The notes: generated by a model not told the origin, from the sequence alone. 64,000 nt of DNA from Loktanella sp. (GCA_024686085.1 JAIBDT010000002.1:54504-118503); one strand, 5' to 3'; positions 1-9,168 are shown, counted from the stretch's first letter. Numbers and translations are program-made.

Positions 1-1
1 T

Positions 2-409
2 GAAAACATCCTTGCGCAAAAGGGCGTTGCGGGCGACGCACAGCCAGAGATCAAAGTTCAGGTTAACCTCGACGCACGCAAGCGCGGTGCCGAGAACCAG
101 TTCGAAGTGATCACCAAGCTGAAGATCGAAAGCAACACCAAGGAAAAGGGCGATCCATTGTTCGTTCTGGAAATTGAATATGCAGGCGTCTTCGAAGTGA
201 CCGGTGTGCCAGAGGATCAGATGCACCCTTACCTTTTGATCGAATGCCCGCGCATCACATTCCCGTTCCTGCGCCGCATCGTCAGCGACGTCACACGTGA
301 CGGTGGCTTCCCGCCGCTGAACCTAGAGACAATCGACTTCATGGCGCTTTACCGCAACGAGATCGCTCGCCGCGTCGAAGCAGACAAAGAAAAGCCTAAA
401 GTAAACTGA
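2..409 (+). CDS. secB: Protein-export chaperone SecB (5' end outside window)
   Basis: SecB is the cytosolic tetrameric chaperone that keeps preproteins unfolded and hands them to SecA; secA itself lies at 58.1 kb. The reading frame is open from base 2 to the stop at 407-409 and gives 135 C-terminal residues of a protein usually about 160 long, so only the first 20-30 residues are missing. The segment around CPRITFPFLRRIV followed by TRDGGFPPL is the most conserved part of the SecB core, and the NLDARKRG-type beta strand is also recognisable. The gene converges on dnaQ with a gap of three bases. The same secB-dnaQ neighbourhood is found beside the origin in Caulobacter-like genomes. Confidence 0.95.
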   Translation, partial: ENILAQKGVAGDAQPEIKVQVNLDARKRGAENQFEVITKLKIESNTKEKGDPLFVLEIEYAGVFEVTGVPEDQMHPYLLIECPRITFPFLRRIVSDVTRDGGFPPLNLETIDFMALYRNEIARRVEADKEKPKVN

Positions 410-412
410 GGG

Positions 413-1144
413 CTACCCTAGTTTCTTCCAAATTGCGCCGTCGCCCAGCTTTTCAACAAAAGCATCATGGGCGGCGGTTTCTTCTTTTGTCAGTTTGGAC
501 GGCAGCGGGGTCGGGCGCGGGGCCGCACGCCAAGCGGTCAACACGCCGTTCTCGTTTGTTCTGCGACTATCGGCTGCCAAGGCAAAATCCGGCTGGCGAC
601 CACCGATCAGTTCGAGATACACCTCGGCCAGAATTTCGCTGTCCAACAAAGCGCCGTGTAATGTGCGGCTAGAGTTGTCGATGCTAAAGCGGCGGCAAAG
701 CGCATCCAGTGAGGCAGGCGATCCGGGAAATTTACGGCGCGCAATCGCCAAGGTATCCACCGACTGATCCATCGGCAAAAGCGGGCGGTTTATCCAGCCT
801 AATTCGGCATTCAGAAACTTCATGTCAAACGCAGCATTGTGAATGACCAGTTTGGCATCCCCAATGAAATCAATGAAACCCTGCGCAATATCGGCAAAAA
901 CGGGTTTGTCCCGCAATGTCACTTGGCCTGTGGTCGGGGTTTGCGGTGGTTCCAACAAATCAGGGCCAATTCCATGAACACCAAAGGCGCCGGCGGGCAT
1001 AGACCGTTTTGGGTTAATATACTGATGATAGGTGCGGCCCGTCGGCATATGGCCAATCAGCTCAATCGCACCGATTTCAACGATGCGGTCACCTTCGTGG
1101 GGTTCAAACCCTGTGGTTTCCGTATCTAGCACGATTTCACGCAA
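413..1144 (-). CDS. dnaQ: DNA polymerase III epsilon subunit (3'-5' proofreading exonuclease)
   Basis: This is the proofreading exonuclease of the replicative polymerase, a DEDDh-family nuclease of 243 residues. Exo I is D7-T-E9 near the N-terminus (VLDTETTG), Exo II is around H102-N103 with D107 (IHNAAFD), and Exo III is H163 with D168 (HGALLD). The C-terminal 60 residues are the variable polymerase-binding tail. Between the GI-H-G region and the PVFADIA segment there is an insert of about 18 residues (roughly 62-79, rich in Pro and Thr) that I do not expect in the enterobacterial protein. It overlaps coaE by 8 bases and is the last gene of the leftward maf-aroE-coaE-dnaQ operon that starts at the putative origin. 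Confidence 0.95.
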   Translation of the reverse strand: MREIVLDTETTGFEPHEGDRIVEIGAIELIGHMPTGRTYHQYINPKRSMPAGAFGVHGIGPDLLEPPQTPTTGQVTLRDKPVFADIAQGFIDFIGDAKLVIHNAAFDMKFLNAELGWINRPLLPMDQSVDTLAIARRKFPGSPASLDALCRRFSIDNSSRTLHGALLDSEILAEVYLELIGGRQPDFALAADSRRTNENGVLTAWRAAPRPTPLPSKLTKEETAAHDAFVEKLGDGAIWKKLG

Positions 1145-1727
1145 GGGACTGGCCTTTCAATTGGTCAACAATATCTCGCACAGCAAGACGGGCGGCGTCC
1201 ATGGAAACTGTTGCGATGATATAATCTGCACGCGCGCGTTTTTCAGCGTCTGGCATCTGTTTGGACAGGATCAGATCAAACTGGGCGTCCGTCATATCAG
1301 GGCGTTCGAGAACACGGGCGCGCTGAACCTCATAAGGGGCTGTCACCACAGCAACAGCATTAAGCCAAAGATCGGCTTTGGTCTCAAACAGCAACGGAAT
1401 ATCCAAAACAAGCAATGAATCCGGGTATTTGGCAAAGAACGCTTCACGATCGTCAGCAACCAAAGGATGGACGATCTGTTCAATCTGGCGCAATGCGTCA
1501 GGCTTGGCAGCGATCAATTCACGCAATGCAGGACGCGACACCGCACCTTCGGTCACAACTTCGGGGAACACCTTTGCAATCGGATCAACCGCAGCGCCGC
1601 CCTTTTCATAAAGGGCATGAACAGCGGCATCAGCATCCCAAACAGGGACACCTTCATCGCGAAACATCTGGGCCGTGGTTGATTTACCCATCCCGATAGA
1701 GCCGGTTAATCCAAGAAGGTAACTCAT
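1137..1727 (-). CDS. coaE: Dephospho-CoA kinase
   Basis: CoaE phosphorylates the 3'-hydroxyl of the ribose in dephospho-CoA, the last step of coenzyme A synthesis in the cytosol. The 196-residue protein has a P-loop GSIGMGKST at residues 9-17, the DIPLLFE segment that follows the substrate site, and an RARVLERPDMT lid region, all typical of the family, and the length is normal. Its start overlaps the end of aroE by 4 bases and its end overlaps the dnaQ start by 8 bases, so translation is probably coupled along the operon. I see no internal promoter. Confidence 0.95.
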   Translation of the reverse strand: MSYLLGLTGSIGMGKSTTAQMFRDEGVPVWDADAAVHALYEKGGAAVDPIAKVFPEVVTEGAVSRPALRELIAAKPDALRQIEQIVHPLVADDREAFFAKYPDSLLVLDIPLLFETKADLWLNAVAVVTAPYEVQRARVLERPDMTDAQFDLILSKQMPDAEKRARADYIIATVSMDAARLAVRDIVDQLKGQSLA

Positions 1728-2554
1728 CCCAGAACGACACGACGGGTGTCATCGTCGACCTCGGGACGAACGCCAAACCAACGCTCGAATCCAGGCACGC
1801 CTTGGTGCAGCAACATGCCCAGACCGTCGACCGTGATACAGCCAGCGGCATCAGCAAATTCCAACAGCTTGGTGCGCAGCGGACTATAGACAATATCCGT
1901 AACCAAAGTGCCTGCACGCAAACCATCCAGTGGAACGCGCAACTCGGCATTGCCCACCATACCCAGCGAGGTGGTGTTAATCACAGTTGCAGCGTCTTCC
2001 AGCATATTGCCAGCTTGCACCCAATCGACAACACGAATACGGGCACCAAACTCGGCGCGCAGGGCATCCGCCTTGGGACGGGTGCGGTTGGCGAGATAGA
2101 TCTCGGACACACCCGCATCAACCAAAGCCACGATAATGGCACGGGCGGCACCACCAGCGCCGAGAACTGCAGCAGGTCCAGCCTTGGGATTCCAGTCAGG
2201 GGCATTTTGCTTGAGGTTAGCTATGAAACCATAACCATCGGTATTATCTGCATAGATTGAACCGTCAGGCTTGAACGTCAGGGTATTCGCGGCACCGATC
2301 AACGTCGCGCGATCACTGACTTGGTCAGCGACCTGCATGGCGGCAACTTTATGTGGCAGTGTCACGTTCACACCGACAAATCCCATCTTGGGTAATGTGT
2401 GCAGAACAGTCTCAAAGTCGTCTTCGGTGACATGCAACGGGACGTAATCGCCAAGCAAACCGTATTTACGCAACCAATGCTTATGCAGCCTTGGGGACTT
2501 GGATTGGGCGATCGGGTTTCCCATAACGCCAGCAAGGGGGATATGCTTCATCAT
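1724..2554 (-). CDS. aroE: Shikimate dehydrogenase (NADP+)
   Basis: AroE reduces 3-dehydroshikimate to shikimate with NADPH in aromatic amino-acid synthesis. The 276-residue protein shows the substrate-binding serines in QSKSP (S18, S20), the NVTLPHK segment with catalytic lysine K69, and the dinucleotide-binding GAGGAARA near residue 133 followed by NRT, which is the NADP-phosphate contact in this family. The length is normal. The start overlaps maf by 4 bases. The order maf-aroE-coaE-dnaQ is the standard alphaproteobacterial arrangement on one flank of oriC. Confidence 0.95.
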   Translation of the reverse strand: MMKHIPLAGVMGNPIAQSKSPRLHKHWLRKYGLLGDYVPLHVTEDDFETVLHTLPKMGFVGVNVTLPHKVAAMQVADQVSDRATLIGAANTLTFKPDGSIYADNTDGYGFIANLKQNAPDWNPKAGPAAVLGAGGAARAIIVALVDAGVSEIYLANRTRPKADALRAEFGARIRVVDWVQAGNMLEDAATVINTTSLGMVGNAELRVPLDGLRAGTLVTDIVYSPLRTKLLEFADAAGCITVDGLGMLLHQGVPGFERWFGVRPEVDDDTRRVVLG

Positions 2555-3150
2555 CCGTCGATTGTCCCGCGAAGTGTGAGATATGACAAGAGTTCTAATA
2601 ACGGGATGCCCAAGACATTGAAATAGTCGCCTTCAACGCGGGAAAACAGGCGGGCGCCCTCTTCTTCCAACTTATAAGCACCAACCGCGTGACGAATACT
2701 GTCCCAGTTGCGATCGACATAGGCGGCCAAATAGGCATCCGACACATCACGCATAAACAAACGGGTTAAACCAACGTGACGCCATTGGGGTTTGCCGTCA
2801 GCATAAATCACTGCAGCTGAAAGCAATTGGTGGGTCTGGCCGCGCAAGGACTTAAGTTGGGCAATCGCATCCGCGGGGGTTTTTGGTTTTGACAGCATCT
2901 GACGGCCATGGGCCAAAACCTGATCGCAACCAATGACAATCGCATCGGGATGTTTTGACGCGACGCGCAGGGCTTTCATTTCGGCCAAAGCATCGGCAAT
3001 ATCACGGGGCGAGGCATTTTCGGCAATCAGTGACTGCTTGATAGTGTCCTCATCAACGCGAGGAACAACAACCTCGAATTCAATGCCGGCATTGCGCAAA
3101 AGGGTCGCGCGGATATCAGACCCAGAGGCAAGAATGAGCGGTTGTACCAT
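2551..3150 (-). CDS. maf: Maf-family nucleotide pyrophosphatase, probably YceF-type
   Basis: Maf proteins hydrolyse non-canonical or modified nucleoside triphosphates to monophosphates. I place the start at 3150 (MVQPLILASGSD), because the ASGS-x2-R motif normally lies within ten residues of the N-terminus; the frame remains open upstream to 3237, but that extension looks like non-coding origin DNA and contains DnaA-box-like sequences. This gives 199 residues. The catalytic region reads IGCDQVL. A Gln after the catalytic Asp is typical of the YceF group, which prefers m7GTP, whereas the dTTPase group usually has DT; this assignment is from family knowledge. It is the first gene of the leftward operon. 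Confidence 0.9.
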   Translation of the reverse strand: MVQPLILASGSDIRATLLRNAGIEFEVVVPRVDEDTIKQSLIAENASPRDIADALAEMKALRVASKHPDAIVIGCDQVLAHGRQMLSKPKTPADAIAQLKSLRGQTHQLLSAAVIYADGKPQWRHVGLTRLFMRDVSDAYLAAYVDRNWDSIRHAVGAYKLEEEGARLFSRVEGDYFNVLGIPLLELLSYLTLRGTIDG

Positions 3151-3323
3151 GGGGATAACCCTTTGGAAAACTCCTGTGTCATCCATTGAATGACAGCGTG
3201 GATAATTACGGTAATCAGTCGGTTGTGCGTATCTCACAAGTTATGCAAGCGGTTCAGTAGAAATGTCCACTGTGGGAAAGAATAAGTTAAGGCTGTGGAG
3301 GAATCTGTCACGGGGTGCGAGTC

Positions 3324-3397
3324 AATATCTTGATGCAATCAAATGTTAATATTTTTATTTATCTAAGTAATTGAAATATATGTAAAATAATATTTCT
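3324..3397. other. AT-rich stretch in oriC, candidate DNA-unwinding element
   Basis: About 74 bases composed mostly of A and T, with short TTAAT/ATTT/AAATA blocks, lie between the leftmost and rightmost groups of DnaA-box-like nonamers. Nothing else in the window has such low GC. In known origins a stretch like this melts first; the function here is inferred from position and composition. I found no clean TTAA-N7-TTAA CtrA site in it. Confidence 0.55.
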
Positions 3398-3502
3398 ACG
3401 GCATAAACTGGATGGTTGACTTGCGGGGGATAACCTTGCGGATAAAAAAACTATCCACAGATCGGGTCGTGCCTACTTCATCATCATCTTTCTTTATATA
3501 TA

Positions 3503-3517
3503 CTTAATTATATTAAG
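3503..3517. repeat. Perfect 15-bp inverted repeat upstream of hemJ
   Basis: CTTAAT-TAT-ATTAAG is a perfect palindrome with a three-base centre, 15 bases before the hemJ start codon and directly after a TATATATA run that could hold a -10 element. The location suggests an operator for hemJ or an origin-binding site, but it is AT-rich and could arise by chance. No T-run follows it, so it is not a terminator. Confidence 0.35.
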
Positions 3518-3531
3518 AGGACGGACAGACC

Positions 3532-3981
3532 ATGAATGAAATCATCCTAACACTCTATCCGTGGATCAAGGCACTGCACATCATGGCAGTGATATCTTGG
3601 ATGGCAGGGATGTTCTATCTGCCCAGACTTTACGTCTATCACGCAGAGCGGGCAGAATTCGGGACAGAGCTCGATGCGACATTCCAGATCATGGAAGAAA
3701 AGCTACTGCGGGTCATTATCAATCCGGCTATGATCGTGACGTGGGTTTGCGGGCTGATCATGCTCTATGCAGGAGCATTCGATTTCAGTGCTGCGTGGTC
3801 CTGGATTAAAATCATCGCGGTTATCCTTATGTCAGCGTTTCACGGATGGTTGGCCACACGGCGTAAAGATTTCGTTAAAGGGGCCAACACGCGCACTGGA
3901 CGGACCTACAGGATAGCAAACGAAGTGCCGACTGTGCTGATGCTGGTAATTGTCGTCATGGTCGTTGTCAGGCCGTTCTGA
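3532..3981 (+). CDS. hemJ: Protoporphyrinogen IX oxidase HemJ
   Basis: HemJ is the membrane-bound protoporphyrinogen oxidase used by most proteobacteria that lack HemG and HemY, the penultimate step of haem synthesis. The protein has 149 residues with about four hydrophobic helices. The conserved stretch WIKALHIMAVISWMAG (His16 being the key haem-ligand-type residue) and FYLPRLYVYH identify the family. It lies directly to the right of oriC, where Caulobacter has hemE. Ferrochelatase (hemH, 37.2 kb) and hemW (10.9 kb) are elsewhere in the window. An AGGA ribosome-binding sequence lies about 11 bases before the ATG. Confidence 0.92.
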   Translation: MNEIILTLYPWIKALHIMAVISWMAGMFYLPRLYVYHAERAEFGTELDATFQIMEEKLLRVIINPAMIVTWVCGLIMLYAGAFDFSAAWSWIKIIAVILMSAFHGWLATRRKDFVKGANTRTGRTYRIANEVPTVLMLVIVVMVVVRPF

Positions 3982-4095
3982 TTGACTCAGACAGGTTTCG
4001 CGCCTAAAGGTATCTGCGCTACCCGTCCGGGATAGCTGTTTTCCATTCCTGTTACGAAATACACCGGCCTATGGGCGCGGTGATTGGATATATTT

Positions 4096-5367
4096 ATGAC
4101 CCAAGACCGTCTGAACCTCGCCGACCTTAAAGCACAATCGCCAAAAGACCTTTTGACCCTCGCTGAAGAGCTAGAGATCGAAAACGCGTCTACCATGCGC
4201 AAAGGCGACATGATGTTCGCGATCCTGAAAGAACGGGCTGACGAAGAATGGGTGATCGGTGGCGACGGTGTGTTGGAAGTCTTGCAAGACGGGTTCGGTT
4301 TCTTGCGGTCGCCAGAGGCAAACTATCTGCCGGGACCAGATGACATCTACGTCTCACCTGACATGATCCGTGCGCATTCCATGCGGACAGGGGACACCGT
4401 CGAAGGGGTGATGAAAGAACCAAACGACGCAGAGCGTTATTTCGCACTGACCAGCGTCGAAAAGATCAACTTTGAAGATCCTGAAAAGACGAAGCACAAA
4501 GTTGCCTTTGATAACCTGACACCGCTCTACCCAGACGAGCGGTTCAAGATGGAGGTCGAAGACCCAACCATCAAAGACAAATCCGCACGGATTATCGACC
4601 TCGTAGCGCCAATCGGCAAAGGACAACGGTCCTTGATCGTGGCACCGCCGCGGACTGGTAAAACGGTCCTACTGCAAAACATCGCTAACTCGCTGGAAAA
4701 AAACCATCCAGAGATTTACCTCATCGTTCTGTTGATCGACGAACGGCCAGAGGAAGTGACCGACATGCAGCGTTCGGTTAAAGGCGAAGTTGTATCCTCG
4801 ACATTCGACGAGCCACCTACACGTCACGTCGCTGTCGCCGAAATGGTGATCGAAAAAGCGAAACGACTGGTTGAGCATAAGCGTGACGTTGTGATCCTGC
4901 TCGATTCGATCACGCGTCTTGGACGAGCCTACAACACCGTTGTGCCTTCGTCGGGTAAAGTTCTGACAGGTGGTGTTGATGCGAATGCATTGCAGAGGCC
5001 AAAGCGCTTCTTTGGTGCTGCGCGAAACATTGAAGAAGGCGGGTCGTTGACCATTATCGCAACCGCGTTGATCGATACAGGATCACGGATGGACGAAGTG
5101 ATCTTTGAAGAATTCAAAGGGACGGGTAACTCTGAAATCGTGCTTGATCGGAAAATCGCCGACAAACGGGTTTTCCCTGCGATGGACATCCTTAAGTCTG
5201 GGACGCGCAAAGAAGAGCTGTTGGTCGACAAGGCTGATCTTGCGAAAACTTACGTGCTGCGCCGTATCCTCAACCCAATGGGGACAACAGACGCAATCGA
5301 GTTCCTGATCGGGAAGCTGAAGCAGACAAAGTCCAACGCAGACTTCTTCGACTCAATGAACACCTAA
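4096..5367 (+). CDS. rho: Transcription termination factor Rho
   Basis: Rho is the hexameric RNA helicase that ends transcription at C-rich unstructured RNA. The 423-residue protein has the helix bundle at 1-45 ([15 protein letters not shown]), a cold-shock-like RNA-binding domain around 50-125, the P-loop PPRTGKT near residue 180, and the Walker B/Q-loop region [16 protein letters not shown] with the R-loop [13 protein letters not shown]. An in-frame TTG at 4084 would add four residues, but the ATG at 4096 fits the family start ([12 protein letters not shown]) better. The 114-base leader after hemJ has a possible weak promoter (TTGACT at 3982-3987, 17-base spacer, TAAAGG). Confidence 0.96.
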   Translation: MTQDRLNLADLKAQSPKDLLTLAEELEIENASTMRKGDMMFAILKERADEEWVIGGDGVLEVLQDGFGFLRSPEANYLPGPDDIYVSPDMIRAHSMRTGDTVEGVMKEPNDAERYFALTSVEKINFEDPEKTKHKVAFDNLTPLYPDERFKMEVEDPTIKDKSARIIDLVAPIGKGQRSLIVAPPRTGKTVLLQNIANSLEKNHPEIYLIVLLIDERPEEVTDMQRSVKGEVVSSTFDEPPTRHVAVAEMVIEKAKRLVEHKRDVVILLDSITRLGRAYNTVVPSSGKVLTGGVDANALQRPKRFFGAARNIEEGGSLTIIATALIDTGSRMDEVIFEEFKGTGNSEIVLDRKIADKRVFPAMDILKSGTRKEELLVDKADLAKTYVLRRILNPMGTTDAIEFLIGKLKQTKSNADFFDSMNT

Positions 5368-5397
5368 GTTATCGTTCTAAAACAACGGGTTACGCCA

Positions 5398-6678
5398 ATG
5401 GATACGATATTTGCCTTAGCGACTGCGCAAGGGCGTGCTGGTGTTGCTGTGATACGATTATCAGGCACCAGCGCGACGAGAGCGGCCCAAAAAATGATGA
5501 AAACCGTGCCATCTAGGCGCGGTTTACGCACTTTGGTGGATGCGACAGGCGAACATCTGGATGAAGCATTGGTTCTGGTCTTTCCATCGGGGCAAAGCTT
5601 TACCGGCGAAGAAGTTGTTGAATTGCACCTGCATGGGTCAATTGCGGTCGTTAGTGCGGTGTTGCGGCTCTTGGGTGATATGCCTGAATTGCGACCCGCC
5701 GAAGCTGGCGAATTTACAAGGCGGGCCTTGGATAACGGGCGGCTTGATCTCGCACAAGTCGAAGGGCTTGCAGACTTGATCGATGCCGAAACCGAAGGTC
5801 AGCGGCGGCAAGCGCTTCGCGTCTTATCTGGTGATTTGGGAACATTGGCCGAAGGGTGGCGACATAAGCTGCTGCGTGCAGCTGCTTTGCTAGAGGCCAC
5901 AATTGATTTCGTAGATGAAGACGTACCTGTTGACGTTAGGCCTGAAGTGATTGAACTACTCAGCACAGTGCAAACAGAACTGGCCCGGGAGGCGTCCGGG
6001 GTGGTCTTTGCAGAACGGCTACGGCACGGTTTCGAGGTTGCAATCGTCGGTGCGCCCAACGCAGGCAAATCCACGTTACTGAACAGATTAGCAGGTCGCG
6101 AGGCCGCCATTACATCTGAAATCGCAGGTACAACGCGGGACGTGATCGAGGTCAAAATGGACCTGAGCGGCATTCCAGTGACCATTCTTGATACGGCGGG
6201 CTTGCGAGAGACCGATGATGTCGTCGAGGGGATTGGGGTGCAACGGGCAAAGGATCGGGCAGAAAAGGCCGACGTTCGGGTCTATTTGCAGCTACCAGAT
6301 GACACCGTTTCGATAGATCTATCCACTGACGATATCTTGCTGCGTGCAAAGTCGGACCTACATACGGGTTCAGGCGATGGTATTTCGGGAATTAGCGGTG
6401 ATGGTGTCGATCAGTTGATCAGCGATCTGTCGGGCATACTTTCTTCTCGGGTAGCAACTGTCGGTGTCGCTATGCGAGAACGGCACCGGCTGGCGATGGA
6501 AAAATCGCTGGGTTTCCTAAAGTTTGCCCAAAATGCTATGGAAAGCGGTGTTTTTATGGAAGACTTGGTCGCAGAAGATATCCGCACCGCGACTCGGGCG
6601 ATTGATAGTTTGGTTGGTCGTATAGACGTGGAAGATGTGCTAGGGGAAATCTTCTCTAGCTTTTGTATTGGAAAATAG
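5398..6678 (+). CDS. mnmE: tRNA uridine-5-carboxymethylaminomethyl modification GTPase
   Basis: MnmE works with MnmG to place carboxymethylaminomethyl or aminomethyl groups on wobble U34 of certain tRNAs. The 426-residue protein has the N-terminal formyl-THF-binding domain, a G domain with GAPNAGKST (G1), IAGTTRD (G2) and DTAGLRE (G3), and ends in the invariant CIGK with its catalytic Cys four residues from the C-terminus. The G4 motif is poorly conserved (RAKSD in place of NKxD) and the G domain is shorter than in E. coli (454 residues in total there). The intact ends and all other motifs argue for a working enzyme. It overlaps the likely mnmG start region. Confidence 0.95.
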   Translation: MDTIFALATAQGRAGVAVIRLSGTSATRAAQKMMKTVPSRRGLRTLVDATGEHLDEALVLVFPSGQSFTGEEVVELHLHGSIAVVSAVLRLLGDMPELRPAEAGEFTRRALDNGRLDLAQVEGLADLIDAETEGQRRQALRVLSGDLGTLAEGWRHKLLRAAALLEATIDFVDEDVPVDVRPEVIELLSTVQTELAREASGVVFAERLRHGFEVAIVGAPNAGKSTLLNRLAGREAAITSEIAGTTRDVIEVKMDLSGIPVTILDTAGLRETDDVVEGIGVQRAKDRAEKADVRVYLQLPDDTVSIDLSTDDILLRAKSDLHTGSGDGISGISGDGVDQLISDLSGILSSRVATVGVAMRERHRLAMEKSLGFLKFAQNAMESGVFMEDLVAEDIRTATRAIDSLVGRIDVEDVLGEIFSSFCIGK

Positions 6679-6680
6679 GA

Positions 6681-8564
6681 TTGTTTCACGTGAAACATTT
6701 TGACGTAGTCGTAATTGGGGGCGGTCACGCCGGGGCAGAGGCAGCCCTTGCAGCCGCGCGTATGGGTGTTCAAACCGCACTTGTAACGCTTTCGCAAGAA
6801 ACCATCGGTGTCATGTCCTGCAATCCGGCGATTGGTGGGCTTGGAAAAGGGCACTTGGTCCGCGAAATCGACGCCCTCGACGGGGCGATGGGGCGTGTTG
6901 CAGATGCCGCTGGCATTCAGTTTCGGCTATTGAACCGCAAAAAGGGTCCCGCTGTCCAAGGTCCACGGACCCAAGCGGACCGAAAGCTGTATCGCAATGC
7001 GATGCAGGCAGAGGTCGCAGGCGCACAAAACCTAAGCGTCGTCGTTGGCGAAGCGACAGATCTCATGATGGATGGCGATCGAGTCGTCGGGATCATTCTT
7101 GGTGATGGATCAGAGGTTAAATCAAAAACCGTTATTCTTACGACAGGGACATTCCTGCGCGGGATAATCCATATCGGCGACGTATCAAAACCTGGCGGAC
7201 GGATGGGCGAAAACCCAGCGATCAAAATGGCGGAGCGTCTTGATAGTTTTGACCTGCCACTAGGGCGCCTTAAGACCGGTACGCCACCACGATTGGATGG
7301 GCGGACGATCAACTGGGGCATTCTTGAAATGCAGCCTGGTGACGACGACCCGGTGCTTTTTTCTTTTCTGTCGAAAGGTGTGCAGGCCAAACAAATTAGC
7401 TGCGGCATTACGCACACTAACAATCAAACACATGATATCATTCGTGAAAACCTAACTCGATCTGCGATGTACGGCGGGCATATCGACGGTATTGGTCCCC
7501 GTTACTGTCCGTCCATTGAAGACAAGATCGTGCGTTTCGGCGATAAGGATTCTCATCAGATCTTTCTTGAACCAGAAGGGATAGACGACCACACAGTATA
7601 TCCAAACGGTATCTCGACATCACTTCCCATTGATGTGCAGGAACGTTATGTCCGGTCTATCGTCGGGCTCGAAAACACAACGATCCTACAACCCGGTTAC
7701 GCGATTGAATACGACTATGTGGATCCAAGGGCGTTGTCCGCCACGCTCGAACTGCGGAGCGTTCCAGGCCTTTACCTAGCTGGCCAAATCAACGGAACCA
7801 CGGGATATGAAGAGGCCGCCGCTCAAGGCCTTGTTGCGGGCTTGAATGCAGCCAGGGCCGTGAAGGGCGAGGAGACATTGAACTTCCGCCGTCGGGATTC
7901 TTATATCGGCGTGATGATTGATGACCTAACGACAAGAGGCGTCACCGAGCCCTATCGGATGTTCACCTCGCGCGCAGAGTTTCGCCTTTCGCTGCGTGCC
8001 GATAACGCGGACCAACGGCTAACCTCATGGGGAAACGAAATCGGATGTGTCGGCGAAGCGCGTTGGAACGCCTTCCAAACCAAATTGGACGCGATTAACG
8101 ACACAAAACAAAAGCTGACGGCAATTACGTTTAGCGCCAGAGAGATAGCCTCGGTTGGGGTTAATTTGTCGCCGGACGGCCCGCGCCGCACCGCGCTTGA
8201 CGCGCTCTCACTCGCTGACTTCGATTTCACCCATATCGGCGAACTGTACGGTGACGAATTGGATCAACTACCTGATATTCTTCAGCAAATTAAGAATGAT
8301 GCACTCTATGCTAATTACATCGAACGGCAGGCAAAAGACATCGCCGCAATGGAGCGTGATGAAAAACATGTCCTCCCTAAAGACATGAACTACAGTCTTG
8401 TGGTCGGACTATCGAATGAGCTTGTTCAAAAACTACAGCATGCTCAACCGCGCGACGTCGCCCAAGCCGGGCGGATCGAGGGAATGACACCTGCTGCGCT
8501 CATGTTGATCGTTGCGTGGCTCAAAAGGCAAAAACAAGCATCACTAGAGGCCACGCATGGTTGA
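6681..8564 (+). CDS. mnmG: tRNA uridine-5-carboxymethylaminomethyl modification enzyme, FAD subunit
   Basis: MnmG (GidA) is the FAD partner of MnmE in wobble-uridine modification. The product is about 627 residues, with the FAD motif [13 protein letters not shown] near the N-terminus, the [11 protein letters not shown] signature near residue 270, and the C-terminal MnmE-binding domain. The start is unusual: the first in-frame initiators are TTG at 6663 and 6681 and GTG at 6690, with no ATG. I choose TTG 6681, three bases after the mnmE stop, giving [15 protein letters not shown]. The parS palindrome at 6682-6697 encodes the FHVKH of this N-terminus, so the centromere site and the initiation region coincide. 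The 3' end overlaps rsmG by 8 bases. Confidence 0.93.
   Translation: MFHVKHFDVVVIGGGHAGAEAALAAARMGVQTALVTLSQETIGVMSCNPAIGGLGKGHLVREIDALDGAMGRVADAAGIQFRLLNRKKGPAVQGPRTQADRKLYRNAMQAEVAGAQNLSVVVGEATDLMMDGDRVVGIILGDGSEVKSKTVILTTGTFLRGIIHIGDVSKPGGRMGENPAIKMAERLDSFDLPLGRLKTGTPPRLDGRTINWGILEMQPGDDDPVLFSFLSKGVQAKQISCGITHTNNQTHDIIRENLTRSAMYGGHIDGIGPRYCPSIEDKIVRFGDKDSHQIFLEPEGIDDHTVYPNGISTSLPIDVQERYVRSIVGLENTTILQPGYAIEYDYVDPRALSATLELRSVPGLYLAGQINGTTGYEEAAAQGLVAGLNAARAVKGEETLNFRRRDSYIGVMIDDLTTRGVTEPYRMFTSRAEFRLSLRADNADQRLTSWGNEIGCVGEARWNAFQTKLDAINDTKQKLTAITFSAREIASVGVNLSPDGPRRTALDALSLADFDFTHIGELYGDELDQLPDILQQIKNDALYANYIERQAKDIAAMERDEKHVLPKDMNYSLVVGLSNELVQKLQHAQPRDVAQAGRIEGMTPAALMLIVAWLKRQKQASLEATHG
6682..6697. 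other. parS centromere site 1 (inside mnmG start)
   Basis: TGTTTCACGTGAAACA is a perfect 16-bp palindrome identical to the well-known ParB-binding parS consensus. It lies 3.2 kb to the right of the putative origin and 2.5 kb before parA. It is fully inside the first codons of mnmG. ParB loading here is inferred from sequence identity and from the adjacent parAB. Confidence 0.93.
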
Positions 8565-9168
8565 GATCGCAGGGATAAATGTTTCACGTGAAACAATGGA
8601 CCGGTTAGAGAGTTTCGCAGCGCTCGCCAAAAAGTGGAACCCAAGCATTAATCTCGTTGCACGCAGTACGCTGGCGGACCTTTGGGATCGTCATATCGTT
8701 GATTCGGCGCAAGTCTATCGTTTTGCACCGCAAAATGCCGTTCATTGGGTAGATATCGGCAGTGGTGGGGGTTTTCCGGGCATTGTCGTTGCGGCGATGG
8801 CGAAAGAATTAAGTCCTAATACAAAGTTTACATTGATTGAAAGCGACCAGCGTAAATCAACATTTTTACGAACCGCCGCACGTGAACTTGACCTTAAACT
8901 AACCGTACTGGCCGATAGAATTGAACACGCTCCACCACAATCGGCGGATGTTCTTAGTGCGCGGGCCCTTAGTTCGCTCGATGCATTATTTCCGATGATT
9001 TTAAGACATCTCGGACCAAATGCGGTGTCGATTTTGCCAAAAGGAAAAACTTTTGCCGATGAAATTACTCAGGCGAAACAGCATTGGGACTTTGATATCG
9101 TGGCGCACACCAGTATGACAGAACCAGACGCCCGCATCCTTGTTGTGAAAGATATCACTCGTGACTGA
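8557..9168 (+). CDS. rsmG: 16S rRNA (guanine-527-N7)-methyltransferase
   Basis: RsmG (GidB) methylates N7 of G527 in 16S rRNA; loss gives low-level streptomycin resistance in other bacteria. The 203-residue protein carries the family segment [13 protein letters not shown] with [10 protein letters not shown], and the SAM-binding [10 protein letters not shown] motif near residue 68. The start ATG at 8557 overlaps the mnmG end by 8 bases, and the stop overlaps the parA start by 8 bases, so mnmG-rsmG-parA are probably translationally coupled. A second perfect parS lies at codons 8-14, encoding the peptide NVSRET. Confidence 0.94.
   Translation: MVEIAGINVSRETMDRLESFAALAKKWNPSINLVARSTLADLWDRHIVDSAQVYRFAPQNAVHWVDIGSGGGFPGIVVAAMAKELSPNTKFTLIESDQRKSTFLRTAARELDLKLTVLADRIEHAPPQSADVLSARALSSLDALFPMILRHLGPNAVSILPKGKTFADEITQAKQHWDFDIVAHTSMTEPDARILVVKDITRD
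8580..8595. other. parS centromere site 2 (inside rsmG)
   Basis: This is a second exact copy of TGTTTCACGTGAAACA, 1,898 bp from the first. It is read in a different frame from the first copy: here the bases specify VSRET rather than FHVKH. Two sites embedded in coding sequence next to parAB are a typical chromosomal ParABS centromere arrangement. Confidence 0.93.

Larger units (their letters stand above)
3151..3531. other. Putative chromosomal replication origin (oriC)
   Basis: This is the largest gene-free gap of the window, at the divergence point between leftward maf and rightward hemJ. Nonamers one base away from the DnaA box TTATCCACA or its complement TGTGGATAA are at 3150-3158 (TGGGGATAA), 3197-3205 (CGTGGATAA), 3437-3445 (TGCGGATAA) and 3451-3459 (CTATCCACA). 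A weaker one is at 3425-3433. The decamer GGGGATAACC occurs twice, at 3151 and 3426. An AT-rich stretch lies at about 3324-3397. GANTC sites, the CcrM methylation target, are at 3301-3305 and 3319-3323. The position next to maf-aroE-coaE-dnaQ, with rho-mnmE-mnmG-rsmG-parAB on the other side, matches the Caulobacter origin. A perfect consensus DnaA box is absent, and replication activity is inferred. Confidence 0.75.

Noticed and set aside
3151..3237. An N-terminal extension of 29 residues on maf
   Set aside because: The extra residues are not found before the ASGS motif in the family, and the DNA carries DnaA-box-like nonamers, so I treat it as part of the origin.
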